64,000 nt of DNA, from positions 47,911,625 to 47,975,624 of the forward strand of contig CM063510.1 of NCBI GenBank assembly GCA_032207245.1. Direction: 5' to 3'. The notes under the pieces are model-generated. The model worked only from the letters and a program-made list of their open reading frames with translations, had not been told where the DNA came from and did not search any database. Shown in pieces: positions 12,826-24,044 of the stretch. The position numbers and the translations under genes are program-made. This DNA comes from Pardosa pseudoannulata (taxonomy: Eukaryota > Arthropoda > Arachnida > Araneae > Lycosidae). Each line of letters starts with the position of its first letter. Position 1 is the first letter of the stretch.

Positions 12826-13318
12826 TAAAATAAGAGATTATTTCATCTGTAATAAAGAATATTTATTCCCGCAACCACTATCGGTTGGACTCTCATTTCA
12901 TTTGAGGACGGGGTGAACTGCGAGATCGTCGTGATAGTATATCAGAATAAGAAAATCTATGGAAATCCTCTGAAAATCTGTCTCCGACAGAGTGCATTTC
13001 CTTTTTATTTGGAATTTCGTAAACTGGCTGACAGGGCTATAAAAAGTTTTAATTGGTTAGACACTTTTCCGAGGGCTTAAACTGTAGCCCCAGTAGTCAG
13101 TTTAGAGTAGAGGTTAAAAGGTGAAACAACAGATGCGTTTTTCAACCTTGATCGTAGATTTGAAAACCCCTGAGAATTTTTTTGAGTTTTAATTAGTTAT
13201 AAATTTACTTCTGTATATATTTATGTATCGAGTTACAGAATGCGCGTCGACACTATATTCCTTGAAGGGTCGATTTTAAGGATTTTATACAAAATAGGTA
13301 CATTCGTTTGCAGATTTA

Positions 13319-13940
13319 CCGTATATTTCCACGTATAAGGCAACCTTCAGATAAGACAAGGTATAAATTTTCAGCCAATTTTTACAATTTTAGCATATAT
13401 CCGCCATATAAGGTGACCCCAAAATTCTCAGTAATGCGTAGATATACGGAATTAAAAAATTTTATTTTTTAGCCCCTTGCAACACCACATTGGTTCCACA
13501 TTGGGATTGTTGCATTGATTAATACTGCATACTTGTTTATGAAATTATGTCCTATTCGTAATTATTCGTCTTGGCAACTATGAGACTAGTTATGCGCTTG
13601 GCAGTATTGCCTTCGGACACCTGCACTCCCTCCCACTTTCGCGTAGTGACGCGTAGTAGAATTCGACTCATTAGGTACAGATTTGGACCCATATTATGAA
13701 CTCAACAATGAAAGTAAGAATGTACTTGAGTCCTCAGATGATGAATGTGAGGATTTTGCAGGATTTTAAAAACATTGGTGAGTGACTTGATTCATTTTAT
13801 TATGGTGTTTTGCAATCAACATTTTGTTTTGGTACCTGTCGTATAAGACGACCTCGGATTTATTTATTTATTTTTTTTTTTTGAGGGGGGAGGGGTCATT
13901 TTTAGGTTTTAAGTATCGTCTTATACGAGGAAATATACGG
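13319..13940 (+). mobile_element. pogo/Tigger-like element with TA target duplication
   Basis: The left end CCGTATATTTCCACGTATAA and the right end (inverted CCGTATATTTCCTCGTATAA) match over about 20 bp, and TA stands outside both ends (13317-13318, 13941-13942). The interior holds the last 36 codons of a transposase-like reading frame, so this is an internally deleted copy. Confidence 0.75.
13659..13769 (+). pseudogene. pogo-like transposase C-terminal remnant
   Basis: Thirty-six codons then TAA. The tail is strongly acidic (ESSDDECEDFAGF), a common end of Tigger/pogo transposases. No catalytic DDE residues are present because the rest of the gene is deleted. The position just before the right terminal repeat fits. 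Confidence 0.5.
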
Positions 13941-13975
13941 TAGTATACTTTTTCCTTGCATATGTGTCTAAATCT

Positions 13976-14559
13976 GGGTACAGATGCATTATAGACGCCG
14001 TGTTTTTTTGGCCAAACTTGGCGATTTTTTTGGCGGTTTTATGGGGCGATGAGTGGGTTGGTGTGTTTGCCCTGATTTTAGAGTATACTATCTCCCCCTT
14101 TCCAATTTATATCTATTATTAAATTTGTTTTACAGTTATTTTATTACAAGGTAGGGAACCCCCCCTCACATGTTAGACTTTTTATAATAAGTGCTTATTA
14201 AAATCATATATATTGTGTTTATGCTGTGTTGATATATATCATAAATATTACTAATCTGTCATTACGTTATTTTTTAAATAACGTAAAAAATGATAATTAT
14301 TATGCTAATTTTATTTTAAGAATGCTGTAAACTGTGAATCTGCTGTTTTTTTTTTTTTTTTTTTTTAAGTTTTGTTTTGTTTATTGTTGTATATCAAATA
14401 TGCCATGTGACCGCCGCCATGTTTCTTTTGGTGATCTTTGAGAAAGCGCGTACTGTCGCCATGTTTTTTTACTTGGCGAATTTTCAAATCACGCGTTTTT
14501 CTTTTGGTCGCCAAAAAAACATGGCAGATGGGGCTAGCGTCTATAATGCATCTGTTCCC
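13976..14559. mobile_element. 584-bp MITE
   Basis: The left end GGGTACAGATGCATTATAGA and the inverted right end GGGAACAGATGCATTATAGA agree over 23 bp with one mismatch. AAATCT flanks both sides (13970-13975 and 14560-14565). Near both ends lie inverted runs with TTTTTTTGGC and GGCGA. No transposase is readable; the open frame over the right half is not protein-like. Confidence 0.75.
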
Positions 14560-14566
14560 AAATCTC

Positions 14567-14640
14567 TACCTATATCTATATCTATATCTATATCTATATG
14601 TTTATATATGTATGTTTCTATGTCTATCTATCTATATATA
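14567..14640. repeat. (TATATC)n microsatellite
   Basis: Hexamer and tetramer repeats (CTATAT, then CTAT) lie directly next to the MITE's right flank. Confidence 0.85.
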
Positions 14641-15328
14641 GTTAAGTATTTTAAAAATCAAAATTTTAAATCCACAGTCTCCTCATCATTTTATTATTTT
14701 TTTTTATCATTTTTCATTAATCCCCATTTTAAACCTGAGCGTCGCACAGTAAATTATACACACACCCATTAACCTTGATCTAAGAACTGCTATAATCTTT
14801 TTTTAAAAAAAGCTTTTTTTTACGACTTTCGTGCTTAAGTGATATTAACAATTTCTTTTTTATCCGGATATTATTTCCTTTGAAAAGATAATTGACGCTG
14901 TCAATTCAAATCTGCTGAAAAGGTGTATTCTTTTGACTAAGAGAGAAACTTGATATTTTCCTCGTCGATGGCAAAACAGGCCGTAATTTGAAAAGAATCA
15001 ATGGGTCTTATTAGCAACGTACAAAATACATATCAATTAAGGCAGCATCAAAAATCAATATTTTTTCCTCATACGCTGACGACTAAGGGAAATGACTGGA
15101 ATCTTTAGTGAATAATTAACTTGAGTACCTCTCGGCTGGTAAACGAAGGAAAACGCGTCTTTTTATGTTGGTTCCTGAAAGACTATTGGAAATTACAGAA
15201 AAGTTTTGGTGGGCGAAAACATCACATGTTATAGTCATGGTCGCCTCTACTTCCTTTTATTTGCACATAGACATATACTTCAAGTAGTGTCGTCGCGCCA
15301 AAGAGTAGCAGTTCCTTATCCATGGTAG

Positions 15329-15365
15329 CAGTGGTGTACCTATAACTTTTGGCGCTCGGGAAGCG
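15329..15365 (+). mobile_element. isolated hAT-like left end
   Basis: CAGTGGTGTACCTATAAC followed by TTTTGGCGCTCGGG is a recognisable hAT-type terminus. No matching right end was found nearby. Confidence 0.4.
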
Positions 15366-15512
15366 AATTTCAAATACGTAGGTGAAACTTGCACCATAGG
15401 GCGGAGCCAACCTGTAGTCTAATGAACAATGCACTACAATTTTAGTTGTACTTTATTAGTAACTAGTTGCATATAAGGCTACTATAATAAACAATTTTTT
15501 TTCAGCGGGGAA

Positions 15513-15700
15513 GGTTGGTTTGGTTAGGTTTAGTTTGGAGCGCTACGGATTTTTTTTTGCAACACGAGGGCTAATGAGACTTCGACCTATTATTTAAAGC
15601 CGATTCTGAATGGCTACGAACACCCATGCCAAAGTGGGATTCGAATCCCCGAACTCCTGTACCGATGTTCAGTGCCCTAAACATTTGGCCATCGTTCGGC
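15513..15700 (-). repeat. SINE-A, near full-length
   Basis: On the minus strand this begins GCCGAACGATGGCC, contains a B box (GGATTCGAATCCC read on +) and ends in the CCAAACCAACC tail. About 188 bp. Confidence 0.85.
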
Positions 15701-15934
15701 CTAGGGGGGGATTCTTATTTGAGAGTTAGCTTTCTTATGTTTTGTTAAAAAGTTTATTCAAAAGAAAGTAATGTTGGTGCCTACAAATTTTCTTTCCGAT
15801 TAAATAATTTTTGGAGAGAAAAAAAACTACCTACTCACTTAAAAAAGAAAGTTAATATAACAGGTAGGGAAAATCCTAAGAGCATATATTACACACACAC
15901 ATATATGCACTGATATATATGCATATATGTGTGT

Positions 15935-16237
15935 AGGGGTTTCAGTGCAGCGTATCTTCGCAAGGTTGCGCCCACATAACTTTGAAGAGTTTGGTGAATG
16001 AGGAACAGATATGGAGAGACTGACGAGAGAAAGAGGTGGTCTGGTCGAGTGAAGGACCTGTGGTCCTCGAGTTCCGGCTTTTTATGTAAACACCGAGCAG
16101 AGAGCTTCTGTAGCGATTAAGCTGTGGATTAATTATATCAGTCTTTTAAATATTTACTGTGTTGTTCCTTCATTAAATATTTGTTGCGTTAATTCAGCTT
16201 GGCATTAAATTTATCTTATGACAGCTCTCGACAACTA

Positions 16238-16245
<8 letters not shown>
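15935..16245 (+). mobile_element. possible solo LTR
   Basis: The block starts TGTGTAGGGG and ends AATCTACACA, giving TG...CA ends and an imperfect terminal inverted repeat. Within lie TTTTTATGTAAAC, which could be a TATA region, and AT-rich polyadenylation-like motifs. It is flanked by CA/TA microsatellite on both sides, so a target duplication cannot be judged. The GC content is higher than in the flanks. A decayed non-LTR fragment is the main alternative. Confidence 0.4.

Positions 16246-16275
<30 letters not shown>
16240..16275. repeat. (CA)n then (TA)n microsatellite
   Basis: About 13 CA units followed by TATATATA. Confidence 0.9.
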
Positions 16276-16277
<2 letters not shown>

Positions 16278-17068
16278 TTTATTTATTTATTTAAGTCAAA
16301 TATATATAAAATATTCATGAATAAAAAATGCCGGAAAATGGTCCTAGTACATTCTATGACAAAAAGAATCCTGATGTACAGACATATATTCGTGTTTTAA
16401 TAAGCATGAATACATTAAAACATGAAATTAGTATATTAATTTAATTGGTATGATAATATTAGAATGTTGAAAATAAATACAATAAATCACGAAACAAAGA
16501 CTACTTGCAAATTTGTAATCTTTCTCTTCGATTTTATTTTCTCCACAGAATTCAACTTTTACTATTGTAATTAGGTTTGGTCAGATAGTGCATTTCTTTC
16601 CCCTAATGATCGTGCCCAGTTCCGTTGAATGTAGATGCACGTATTTCCTGTTGTCCACTTAATGGAATTCCCCTCTGCCTTTTCTGGAAATGTACCCTCC
16701 CATTGACGTCATCTCTCTCGGGCCAAGAACCGACTGATGTGACTTGGCAGGTATTTTCGGGTATTTTTCTTTTTGAAGCCAAAGGCGTTGACTCCTACCG
16801 ATTAAACACCAAATTGTTTATCAGTGATAGTTAAGCTTCAGAAACTTTAGCGATCTGAGAACTCTAATAACATTTCATTTTCTGCTATACTAGCTCTCCT
16901 AAAGATACACCCCTGGCGATAAAAATCCACTTTTCCTTTCATCGAATTGACAGTTTATTGTTCTTTTGTCTCTTGTCCTTGTCTTCCTATGGTATTTTCC
17001 AATATTGCAACAATAGAATGAACTGCCAGCAGACGTGTAGAGGATGTTCCGATTTACAAATAGGAGAA
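16276..17068. other. no recognised gene
   Basis: The sequence is unique-looking, and 16600-16800 is moderately GC-balanced. Open frames of 60-76 codons on both strands show no recognisable domain. Confidence 0.35.
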
Positions 17069-18152
17069 ACAATGTCTGATACACTTTAAAATTTATTTTC
17101 TTCCTTTTATCAGTCTTCTTACGCACCATATTTCTAACATATTTGCAGGGGTTTAAGTGATTATTATATCCACAAACTGCAAAGTAATTATATACAACAC
17201 TATCTTATCTATATTTTTTTATCAATGAGTCACTACAATTTTAGATCTCTGATACACTTTAAATTTTGCATACCTCCTTTTATTAGCCTAATGACTTACG
17301 TTGCAAGAATATTACCAAGTTTGCGAAGTTTTAAGTAATTATTCAGCTCTTAGAAAGCAAAATAACTATACAACATTGTCTCACCTATATACTATTTTTT
17401 TTAATAAGTCATGAAATTTCAAGATGTGTGATACATTTTAAAATTTCTTTACTTCTTTTTATGAGTCTAATGACTTACTATGTTCTAAGAATATGCAAGA
17501 ATGTAACCACGTTTGAGAAATTTTAAGTAATTATTAAGCTTTTTGATCACAAAGTAATTGTACGACATTATCTAAACTCTATATTATTTCATTAATGATT
17601 AATAAAATTTTAAAACTTGTTTACTTCTTTTTATAAGTCTAATCATTTAGCATCTCGTAAGATCGTGTACGAATATAAATATGTTTGCGAAATTTTAAGT
17701 AATTATTAAGCTCTTAGACTACAAAGTCATTACACAAAGTTGTCTCGCCTCTATATAATTTCATTAATGAGTCATGAAATTTAAAGATGTCTGATACACT
17801 TTGAAACTTGTTTACTCCGTTTTATGAGTCTAATGACTTAGTATCTTGTAAGAACGTGTACGAATGTAAACATGATTACTAAGTTTTAAGTAATTATTAA
17901 GTTCTTAGATTGCAAAATAATGATACAAGATTATCTAAGATCTATATTTTTTTATTAATGAGTCATGAAATTTTAAAATGTCTGATACAATTTAAAATTT
18001 GTTTACTTCCTTTTATCAGTTTAACGACTTACAATAGTGCAAGACGCTTACGAGGTTTTAAGTAATTATTAAGATCTTAGAGTGAAAGTAATTATCTCAT
18101 CTCTATAATTTTTCATTGATGAGTCATGAAATTTTGAAATGTTTGATACACT
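17069..18152. repeat. tandem array, ~172-192-bp units
   Basis: AAGTAATTATT followed by AGCTCTTAG-like sequence recurs at about 17333, 17525, 17697, 17888 and 18060. TCATGAAATTT and GATACACTTTAAAA recur at matching phase. Spacings alternate near 192 and 172 bp. The units are diverged, so the array is old. It resumes at 18711-18810 after the piggyBac-like insertion. Confidence 0.85.
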
Positions 18153-18156
18153 TTAA

Positions 18157-18710
18157 CGCCTTGCCTGTGACACCCAAACTCAGTACGGGAAGCGCAAATG
18201 CGCCACTTTCGGTACACCCGACCTGAGTTCGGGCAAGAGAAAAAACGGTTTTTCAATTCCGTGAAGCCCGAATTTGGTTCGTCCAGTGCATAATATTTAA
18301 TATGCCATTTTTCCAACAGATATAGAGACTTTTCGCTAAAATTTCGGCCGTTTCACGCTATTTGTCGTTATTTCTCGGATACTGTTAAAGATTTGTGAAA
18401 TTCAAAGGAGTCTAAGGGACATGGAATTCATGACAGTTGATATAAATAACAACGTTGTTGTATTAGTTTATTATATTTATCTAGAAAATTATGTCATTTG
18501 ATTTATTTTGCTGTAATTTGAGAAAAAATTAATGTAATCTGTTAACATTTCCCATATACATGAAAATATTAAAAATAGAGTTATTTCATTAATTTTTTTT
18601 TCAAAAATAATCTATTTCTAACATTTTGATGATAATAACGAACAAAATTAAGAGATATTTTTTTTCCATTTTTGGAAAGTTTTTCTCAAATGTATTCCAC
18701 AGGCATGGGG
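18157..18710. mobile_element. piggyBac-type non-autonomous element at TTAA
   Basis: TTAA stands at both ends (18153-18156, 18711-18714). Left CGCCTTGCCTGTG and inverted right CCCCATGCCTGTG form terminal repeats. Removing the element restores GATACACTTTAAAATTTG, exactly the satellite unit it sits in, so insertion with TTAA duplication is directly shown. The left third is GC-rich with short internal palindromes (GACCTGAGTTCGGGC). No transposase is present. Confidence 0.85.
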
Positions 18711-18810
18711 TTAAAATTTGTTTACTTCCTTTTATCAGTTCAGTAACGTACAGTGTTCTAAAATGTACCCATGTAGGTTTTAAATGATTATTAAGCTCTT
18801 AATGCCTTAT
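18711..18810. repeat. satellite array continued
   Basis: AAAATTTGTTTACTTCC and ATTATTAAGCTCTTA match the array that ends at 18152. Confidence 0.8.
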
Positions 18811-19155
18811 CATAGATCAATCTGTAGATGTTAAAAAAGCAACAAATTCATTTTACAATTCCTTTTCCTGATTAAGAAAACGCAGATTTTTCGTGTAATA
18901 AAAATTTTTTTCAACCGACTTTTCGGGTTTAGGTTGATGTGTGATAAGGCCTTTAATTAGTTGAAAATATTTTGCTGTCACACGAGAAATCCGAGCAATT
19001 TTTACCGGGAAATGGAATCGTAGACTGAATCCGTTTCTTTTTCAATGTGTACAGGCTGACGTGTGATAAGGATTTTATATTGTAAGGTAATTAATTATAC
19101 GACATTATGTCGCCAAAGGTTTAACGTGTGCCCACTGCCGTGAGAATCACGATGA

Positions 19156-19319
19156 TAGGGCGATTTCATGCAGCATGAGCCATCTAAACTGATGAAAAAT
19201 TTAACTTTCGTTTGAAACGGAGGAGTAAAATATTGATTGTCTATTGGCTATTATGAACATACACATGAACGGAGAAGGGCATTTACGTAGTTAGTGATAC
19301 TATGTGAAACTGTCTTTTA
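19156..19319. mobile_element. relative of the MITE at 6675-6834
   Basis: In inverted orientation this shares the interior (CGTTTGAAACGGA, TTGTCTATTGG, AGAAGGGCATT) and one clear end (GGGCGATTTCATGCA) with the MITE nested in Helitron copy 1. The opposite end is diverged. Confidence 0.5.
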
Positions 19320-19522
19320 GGTATTTCAATTTTCAATAATGCCATTTTTTATTTAGTAATTAAAGAAATTGACGTGTATTTATTTGAAAGAAATTATTTG
19401 TTTATAATTATATTTTATCATTTTACCTAGACTTAACAGATGTCCCGGAATTTTAAAGAAATTTTTTACTAATGAATTTTAAAATAAGAGCTAATTGGTT
19501 TTTACCTGCATTAATTTAATAA

Positions 19523-20411
19523 CTAGCATATAGCCCATCATATGACGGGATTAGTAAAATTTTTAATATTCCAGAACTGTTAAGTAACCAATGAGGTAGG
19601 TAAAAAATGGTTTATTTTTTGGCTGAGAACTATCTGGTTCACTCTCAATAATATATTTATCGTCATACGAGTCTCCCGATCCTGTAATGCAGTTTAGAAT
19701 TACATTGAATTCATTTAGTCAAACCATGTGTTTATGTATAATAAACACACAAAAGAACAAAGTTCTTAATTTCCAAATATATGTAAATTAAAAGTTAGGT
19801 ATTTAGTAGTCCGTGAAATAGACTCCTAGACTTATATGAAAAGAATTTATTGTTAATACCGGTGGTAAAAGTTTCATTGCAACAAAAAATAATCGATGAT
19901 TAAATTTAAAATTATCACGTATGTACCTAATCTATTATTTAAGCCAAATATTAAAGAAAATCATTTACGTAATATCTAAGTTCAGTGATAAAAGATATTA
20001 AAATAGTGTAGACAATATTTAAATAGTTTAAAATATGAAATGATTAAATGAGATGTTGAAAGGAATGACGTCACAATGCTAGAAAAAATTGTTATTTTTA
20101 CCTATTTATTAAGTAATAAATGGATAAATTTAATCGCCTGCTCTTAACCGGGAAATATAGGGCTTGAAATAATGGCATTAAACTCTCGAAAAGGAGGGAA
20201 GGGTTGGATTTCGAACGTTTTAAAGACGACAGTATTTTTTGCTGTGATATGAAGCATATTTATACAAATTTATTTTAGAATCGGATCGATAGTTTAGGAG
20301 AAGATAAACTTTATTCGTTTTGAATGGATGCCTCTCTCCATTCCAGGTCCAACCGCTTCATAAATTGGAGGACAGACGTACAGATAACTTAGGCTATTAT
20401 TATATAGGGGA
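19523..20411 (-). mobile_element. Helitron family copy 3
   Basis: On the minus strand this starts TCCCCTATATAATAATAGCC and ends with hairpin CCCGTCATATGATGGG, a short spacer and an intact CTAG, inserted between A and T. It best preserves both Helitron ends. It lacks the MITE seen in copy 1 and retains the internal segment shared with copy 2. It is non-coding, so mobilisation would need a helicase from elsewhere. Confidence 0.8.
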
Positions 20412-20967
20412 TTATTTGTTTGGCATACGAATGCAATCCATAGTATTTATATCTTAAAGTACTGTTTTTTAAATATTTTTTATATGTATTATTACATATA
20501 TACGTACTTATAAATTTATCCTGAGAAAAGTTAATGCATTATCGCGTCATCATTATTCTAGAATGTTATTTAAAACATTAAATTGTCACGGAATTGTGAA
20601 GTAACTATTTTATAAGAAAAAAAAATATAGATATTAATCACTATAGATTTATGCTGTTTTTGAAAAAGTTACAGGCTGTTAAAATCCGTTTTACTACTGG
20701 TACTACCAGATTCTGTAGTGGCATATTCACTGATGCATGAGGGGAGGAGGGAAGTGAGGAGAAAAAATGAGAAGCTTCTTTGACTTGAGGTTCATTGGCA
20801 GATGCTAGTGAAAAATAAAATAACTTATCCACGTGGATAACTTCTTTTGAAGGTCAAGGCAACGGGGTATTTTGTTCTACGACTAGAAGCATAAATAAGT
20901 GAGAGTTTTCTACGCTTCTGTACATATATACTGCTAGGGCAGCCCTAGGATCGGACAAATCAGACTT

Positions 20968-21324
20968 CTATCAGGGGTGGCATTTTGACTCGAAATTGTA
21001 GATAACCTTCTTTATTAGGAAAAAAGCTTTTTACAAAGTATAAATCTTTATTACTTGGAAGAATATTTTTATTAGGTTTAATTTTGCCTACCAGTGAAAT
21101 CAAAATGTGTCACGTACATGTAATTTTAATGTATGTATTTTTTTTTTAATGAAATAGCACTGCTTAGCGATTTGTAGCAGAAAATGTATAACGAAACATA
21201 TGTATATACAGTGAAACCCTCTTAAGAAGTTTTTCAAGGGTCTAACTCATTAAAACTTCTTAAATCATGAATAAGCATTATTTATGCGTATGTAGGTGTA
21301 TGTATGTATGTATGTATGTATATA

Positions 21325-21422
<98 letters not shown>

Positions 21423-21670
21423 ATGAGACTGACTTCTCGATGGGGGGTTGCAGTCATGGCCATAAAAATGATACCGTTTCAGCTAAAGACCTTTATTAAG
21501 ATAACTTTGAAGGACGGGTTCCCACTTCATCATAGGGACAAACTGAAGGGTCAACTAGCATGTAGTTCTATGTACAAGACACGTAACACCTGGGTCAACA
21601 TCTGTATGAAAATATCTCTAGAAAAATCTGTCTCCGCTAGCGTGTATCTCCTTTTTATTTGGAAATTTCC
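20968..21670. repeat. direct duplication, unit 1 (703 bp)
   Basis: Sequence from CTATCAGGGG through TATGCGTATGTAGGTG recurs 703 bp downstream with only a few base differences. It contains a pogo-like end (CAGTGAAACCCTCTTAAGAA near 21210) and then a long TA microsatellite. It looks like a recent tandem duplication. Confidence 0.85.
21318..21419. repeat. (TA)n microsatellite
   Basis: About 45 TA units with one interruption; it ends before TGTAATGAGAC. Confidence 0.95.
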
Positions 21671-22006
21671 CTATCAGGGGCGGCATTTCGACTCGAAATT
21701 GTAGATAACCTTCTTTATTAGGAAAAAAGCTTTTTACAAAGTATAAATCTTTATTACTTGGAAGAATATTTTTATTAGGTTTAATTTTGCCTACCAGTGA
21801 AATCAAAATGTGTCATGTACATGTAATTTTAATGTATGTATTTTTTTTTTTAATGAAATAGAACTGCTTAGCGATTTGTAGCAAGAAATGTATAACGAAA
21901 CATATGTATATACAGTGAAACCCTCTTAAGAAGTTTTTCAAGGGTCTAACTCATTAAAACTTCTTAAATCATGAATAAGCATTATTTATGCGTATGTAGG
22001 TGTATG

Positions 22007-22015
<9 letters not shown>
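21671..22015. repeat. direct duplication, unit 2
   Basis: Second copy of 20968-21317. It ends in its own TA run, after which the sequence differs because a pogo-like element follows. Confidence 0.85.
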
Positions 22016-22050
<35 letters not shown>

Positions 22051-22053
22051 ATG

Positions 22054-22135
<82 letters not shown>
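22016..22135. repeat. (TA)n microsatellite
   Basis: TA repeat with a few interruptions; it runs directly into the left end of the pogo-like element at 22136. Confidence 0.95.
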
Positions 22136-22138
<3 letters not shown>

Positions 22139-22905
22139 TAGAACCTCGGTATAACGACCCCCTGTGGGACCAACATCATATGGTCGTTGTAACGAATTGA
22201 AAATATAATAAAAAAAAATTGAGCAAAGAAATAATACAACAGTACATACCTAAAGAACACTTCTATTTATTTGTATTTCCATTACTGAATTTTTGAAAAA
22301 AAGTCTTTGATTGATGCCTGTTTCAAGTTTATTTGGGAATTTTTCATTATCACTGATTTCATATCCGTTAGATTTTGAAGGAAATCTTCAGAATTAAATT
22401 GTCCTTCAAAATATTGACGCGAGGCATTGATTGCATTGAAGGCTTCTTCTTCATTAACTTTTTCAAAAGTTTGGACGATTTCTTCTCCGTCGTCGGAATC
22501 GCCGATTTCTTCATTTACAGTAATACGGGCAATAAAATCTTCCTCATTCAAATTTTCTCCGCAGCACTGTAAAGTTTCGTCTACCGCAACAAACTCATCA
22601 AAAGATAATTGAAGATTTAGTTCTTCCCTTTTAGTCATGCCCCCTCCCCTCCTTTAAGCAAATACAGGTAGAGGGACACAGAGAGGAGTACAGGTTTCTT
22701 GAAGTTGTACCACAGTACAATAATTTTGAAATAGCTCACTTGTTCATGAGTTCTGCGGAGTAAAATTGGAGGTCAATCTAACGAAAAATAATACGCTTGG
22801 GGTTGTTGTAATGATTCAAAATTAACATTATTCCTATGCTAAAATAATTGGGAATTTTTAAGATGATCGTTCTAACGAAGGGGTCATTAAAAAGAGGTTC
22901 TACTG
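22136..22905 (-). mobile_element. pogo/Tigger-like element
   Basis: Left CAGTAGAACCTCGGTATAAC and inverted right CAGTAGAACCTCTTTTTAAT are terminal repeats, with TA on both sides. Inner copies of GGTCGTTGTAACGAA and TCGTTCTAACGAAGGGGTC also pair. It holds the C-terminal part of a transposase on the minus strand. Confidence 0.8.
22282..22638 (-). pseudogene. pogo/Tigger-like transposase, C-terminal part
   Basis: This 118-codon open frame starts MTKREELNLQLSFDEFV and ends with IKDFFSKIQ. The acidic central stretch, the LQCCGENLNEEDFIARI segment and the final SIKDFF motif fit the tail of a Tigger/pogo-type transposase downstream of the DDE domain. No helix-turn-helix or DDE triad remains and the element is short, so most of the gene has been deleted. 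The surviving frame is open for its whole length, so the deletion may be recent or the tail may be translated. It lies between the element's terminal repeats. Confidence 0.6.
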
Positions 22906-22911
22906 TATATA

Positions 22912-23534
22912 CAGTAAAACCCACTTAAGAAATTTTCTAATGGAATAGAAAGAGAAAACTTCTTAAACGAAATTAATTTTTTAAAAACAAAATAACTACA
23001 TAGATAATGAGGAGATATTTTTTCTTTATCAAATAATATATATACAATAAGTTTGGTTTTACTTAAAAATTTACATTTTTTGCACTCTTAAATACGCTAA
23101 TAAAGGAAAACAACAAAATTACCTTAGAATATCTTTAATTGCTAAGAAATTTTGCTTTAAACACCACTGCAATCGATTTTACAGAAAAAACCGGTTATAG
23201 TTTTTTGTTTTTGTTTTTTATTGGCAATTTGTAATGGATAACAGTCCAGCTGTCTTAAGCTTTTAAAAACTTCTTCAGGTACATGTGAAATAAAAATGAG
23301 AACAATCGTTTTCGGCCATACACATTGACCTTTACAAACAGAGAGAGAGGAGAAAAAAACAGTAATCGAAAGGCAGTTACAAACTCATTCTGTAAGTAAA
23401 CTTAGAAATGAAAGAAAACTTTTTAAGCGGGAAAGAATATGGAACAAAATTTTATAAACGGTTATTTTAAGGGGGGAAAATGGGTCCGAAAATATAAACT
23501 TCTTAAGCGGGAACTTCTTAAACGGGTTTTACTG
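22912..23534. mobile_element. pogo-like MITE adjacent to previous element
   Basis: Left CAGTAAAACCCACTTAAGAA and inverted right CAGTAAAACCCGTTTAAGAA are terminal repeats. TA precedes the left end and CA (probably a mutated TA) follows the right. Internal repeats CTTCTTAAGCGGG and AACTTCTTAAACG are also inverted. Only six bases separate it from the element ending at 22905. Confidence 0.8.
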
Positions 23535-23714
23535 CATATTTTAATAAAATAGCCTTTCGTAGCTATTTGTACAACAAATGTATAACGAAATATATGTAGG
23601 TATATATCTTTACACAGAATTCTCAATGTCCTTTTATAAAAGAAAAAAAATGGTCATCCTATTGTTTTATTTTTTCCATTGTAGCTGGCAATAAAGATAT
23701 AGATATCTTTATAT

Positions 23715-24036
23715 CAAACACGGCTGCGAAGCTGTTACTCATTTAGAAACACCTGGAGAGCACGTGTAAAGGAATGCTATGGACGCGAGAGACATTGCCC
23801 CCTGCTGGGTGCTCGTAATTTAAAAGCAGGAAACAATCAGTAGACCACCAGGCTTGCGCGTGCCACATCCAGAGGTATGGTTTGGGAACTTGGAGGACAT
23901 TGCGACCACGAATCAATTATAAGTTCCGTAACAACCATTATTAAACACGAAGAATCTTTGGTTAGCTCGAGCCTCGATCCCACACTCCTCTGGGTATGAG
24001 ATCGATGACTTTACCGACTGAGCTATCGTGGCTCAT
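23715..24036 (-). repeat. SINE-B copy 1
   Basis: On the minus strand this starts GAGCCACGATAGCTCAGTCG, a tRNA-like head with an A box (TAGCTCAGTCGGTAAAG) and a B box (GGGATCGAGGC). The body matches SINE-B at 41197 in its 3' half (GGGGGCAATGTCTCTCGCGT versus GGGAGCAATGTTGCTCGTGT). The length, over 300 bp, and the shared body exclude a lone tRNA gene. Confidence 0.75.
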
Positions 24037-24044
24037 TTCTATTA

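Noticed and set aside
23965..24036. Possible tRNA gene on the minus strand
   Set aside because: The A and B boxes are good, but the sequence continues into a body shared with 41197-41510, so it is the head of a SINE.
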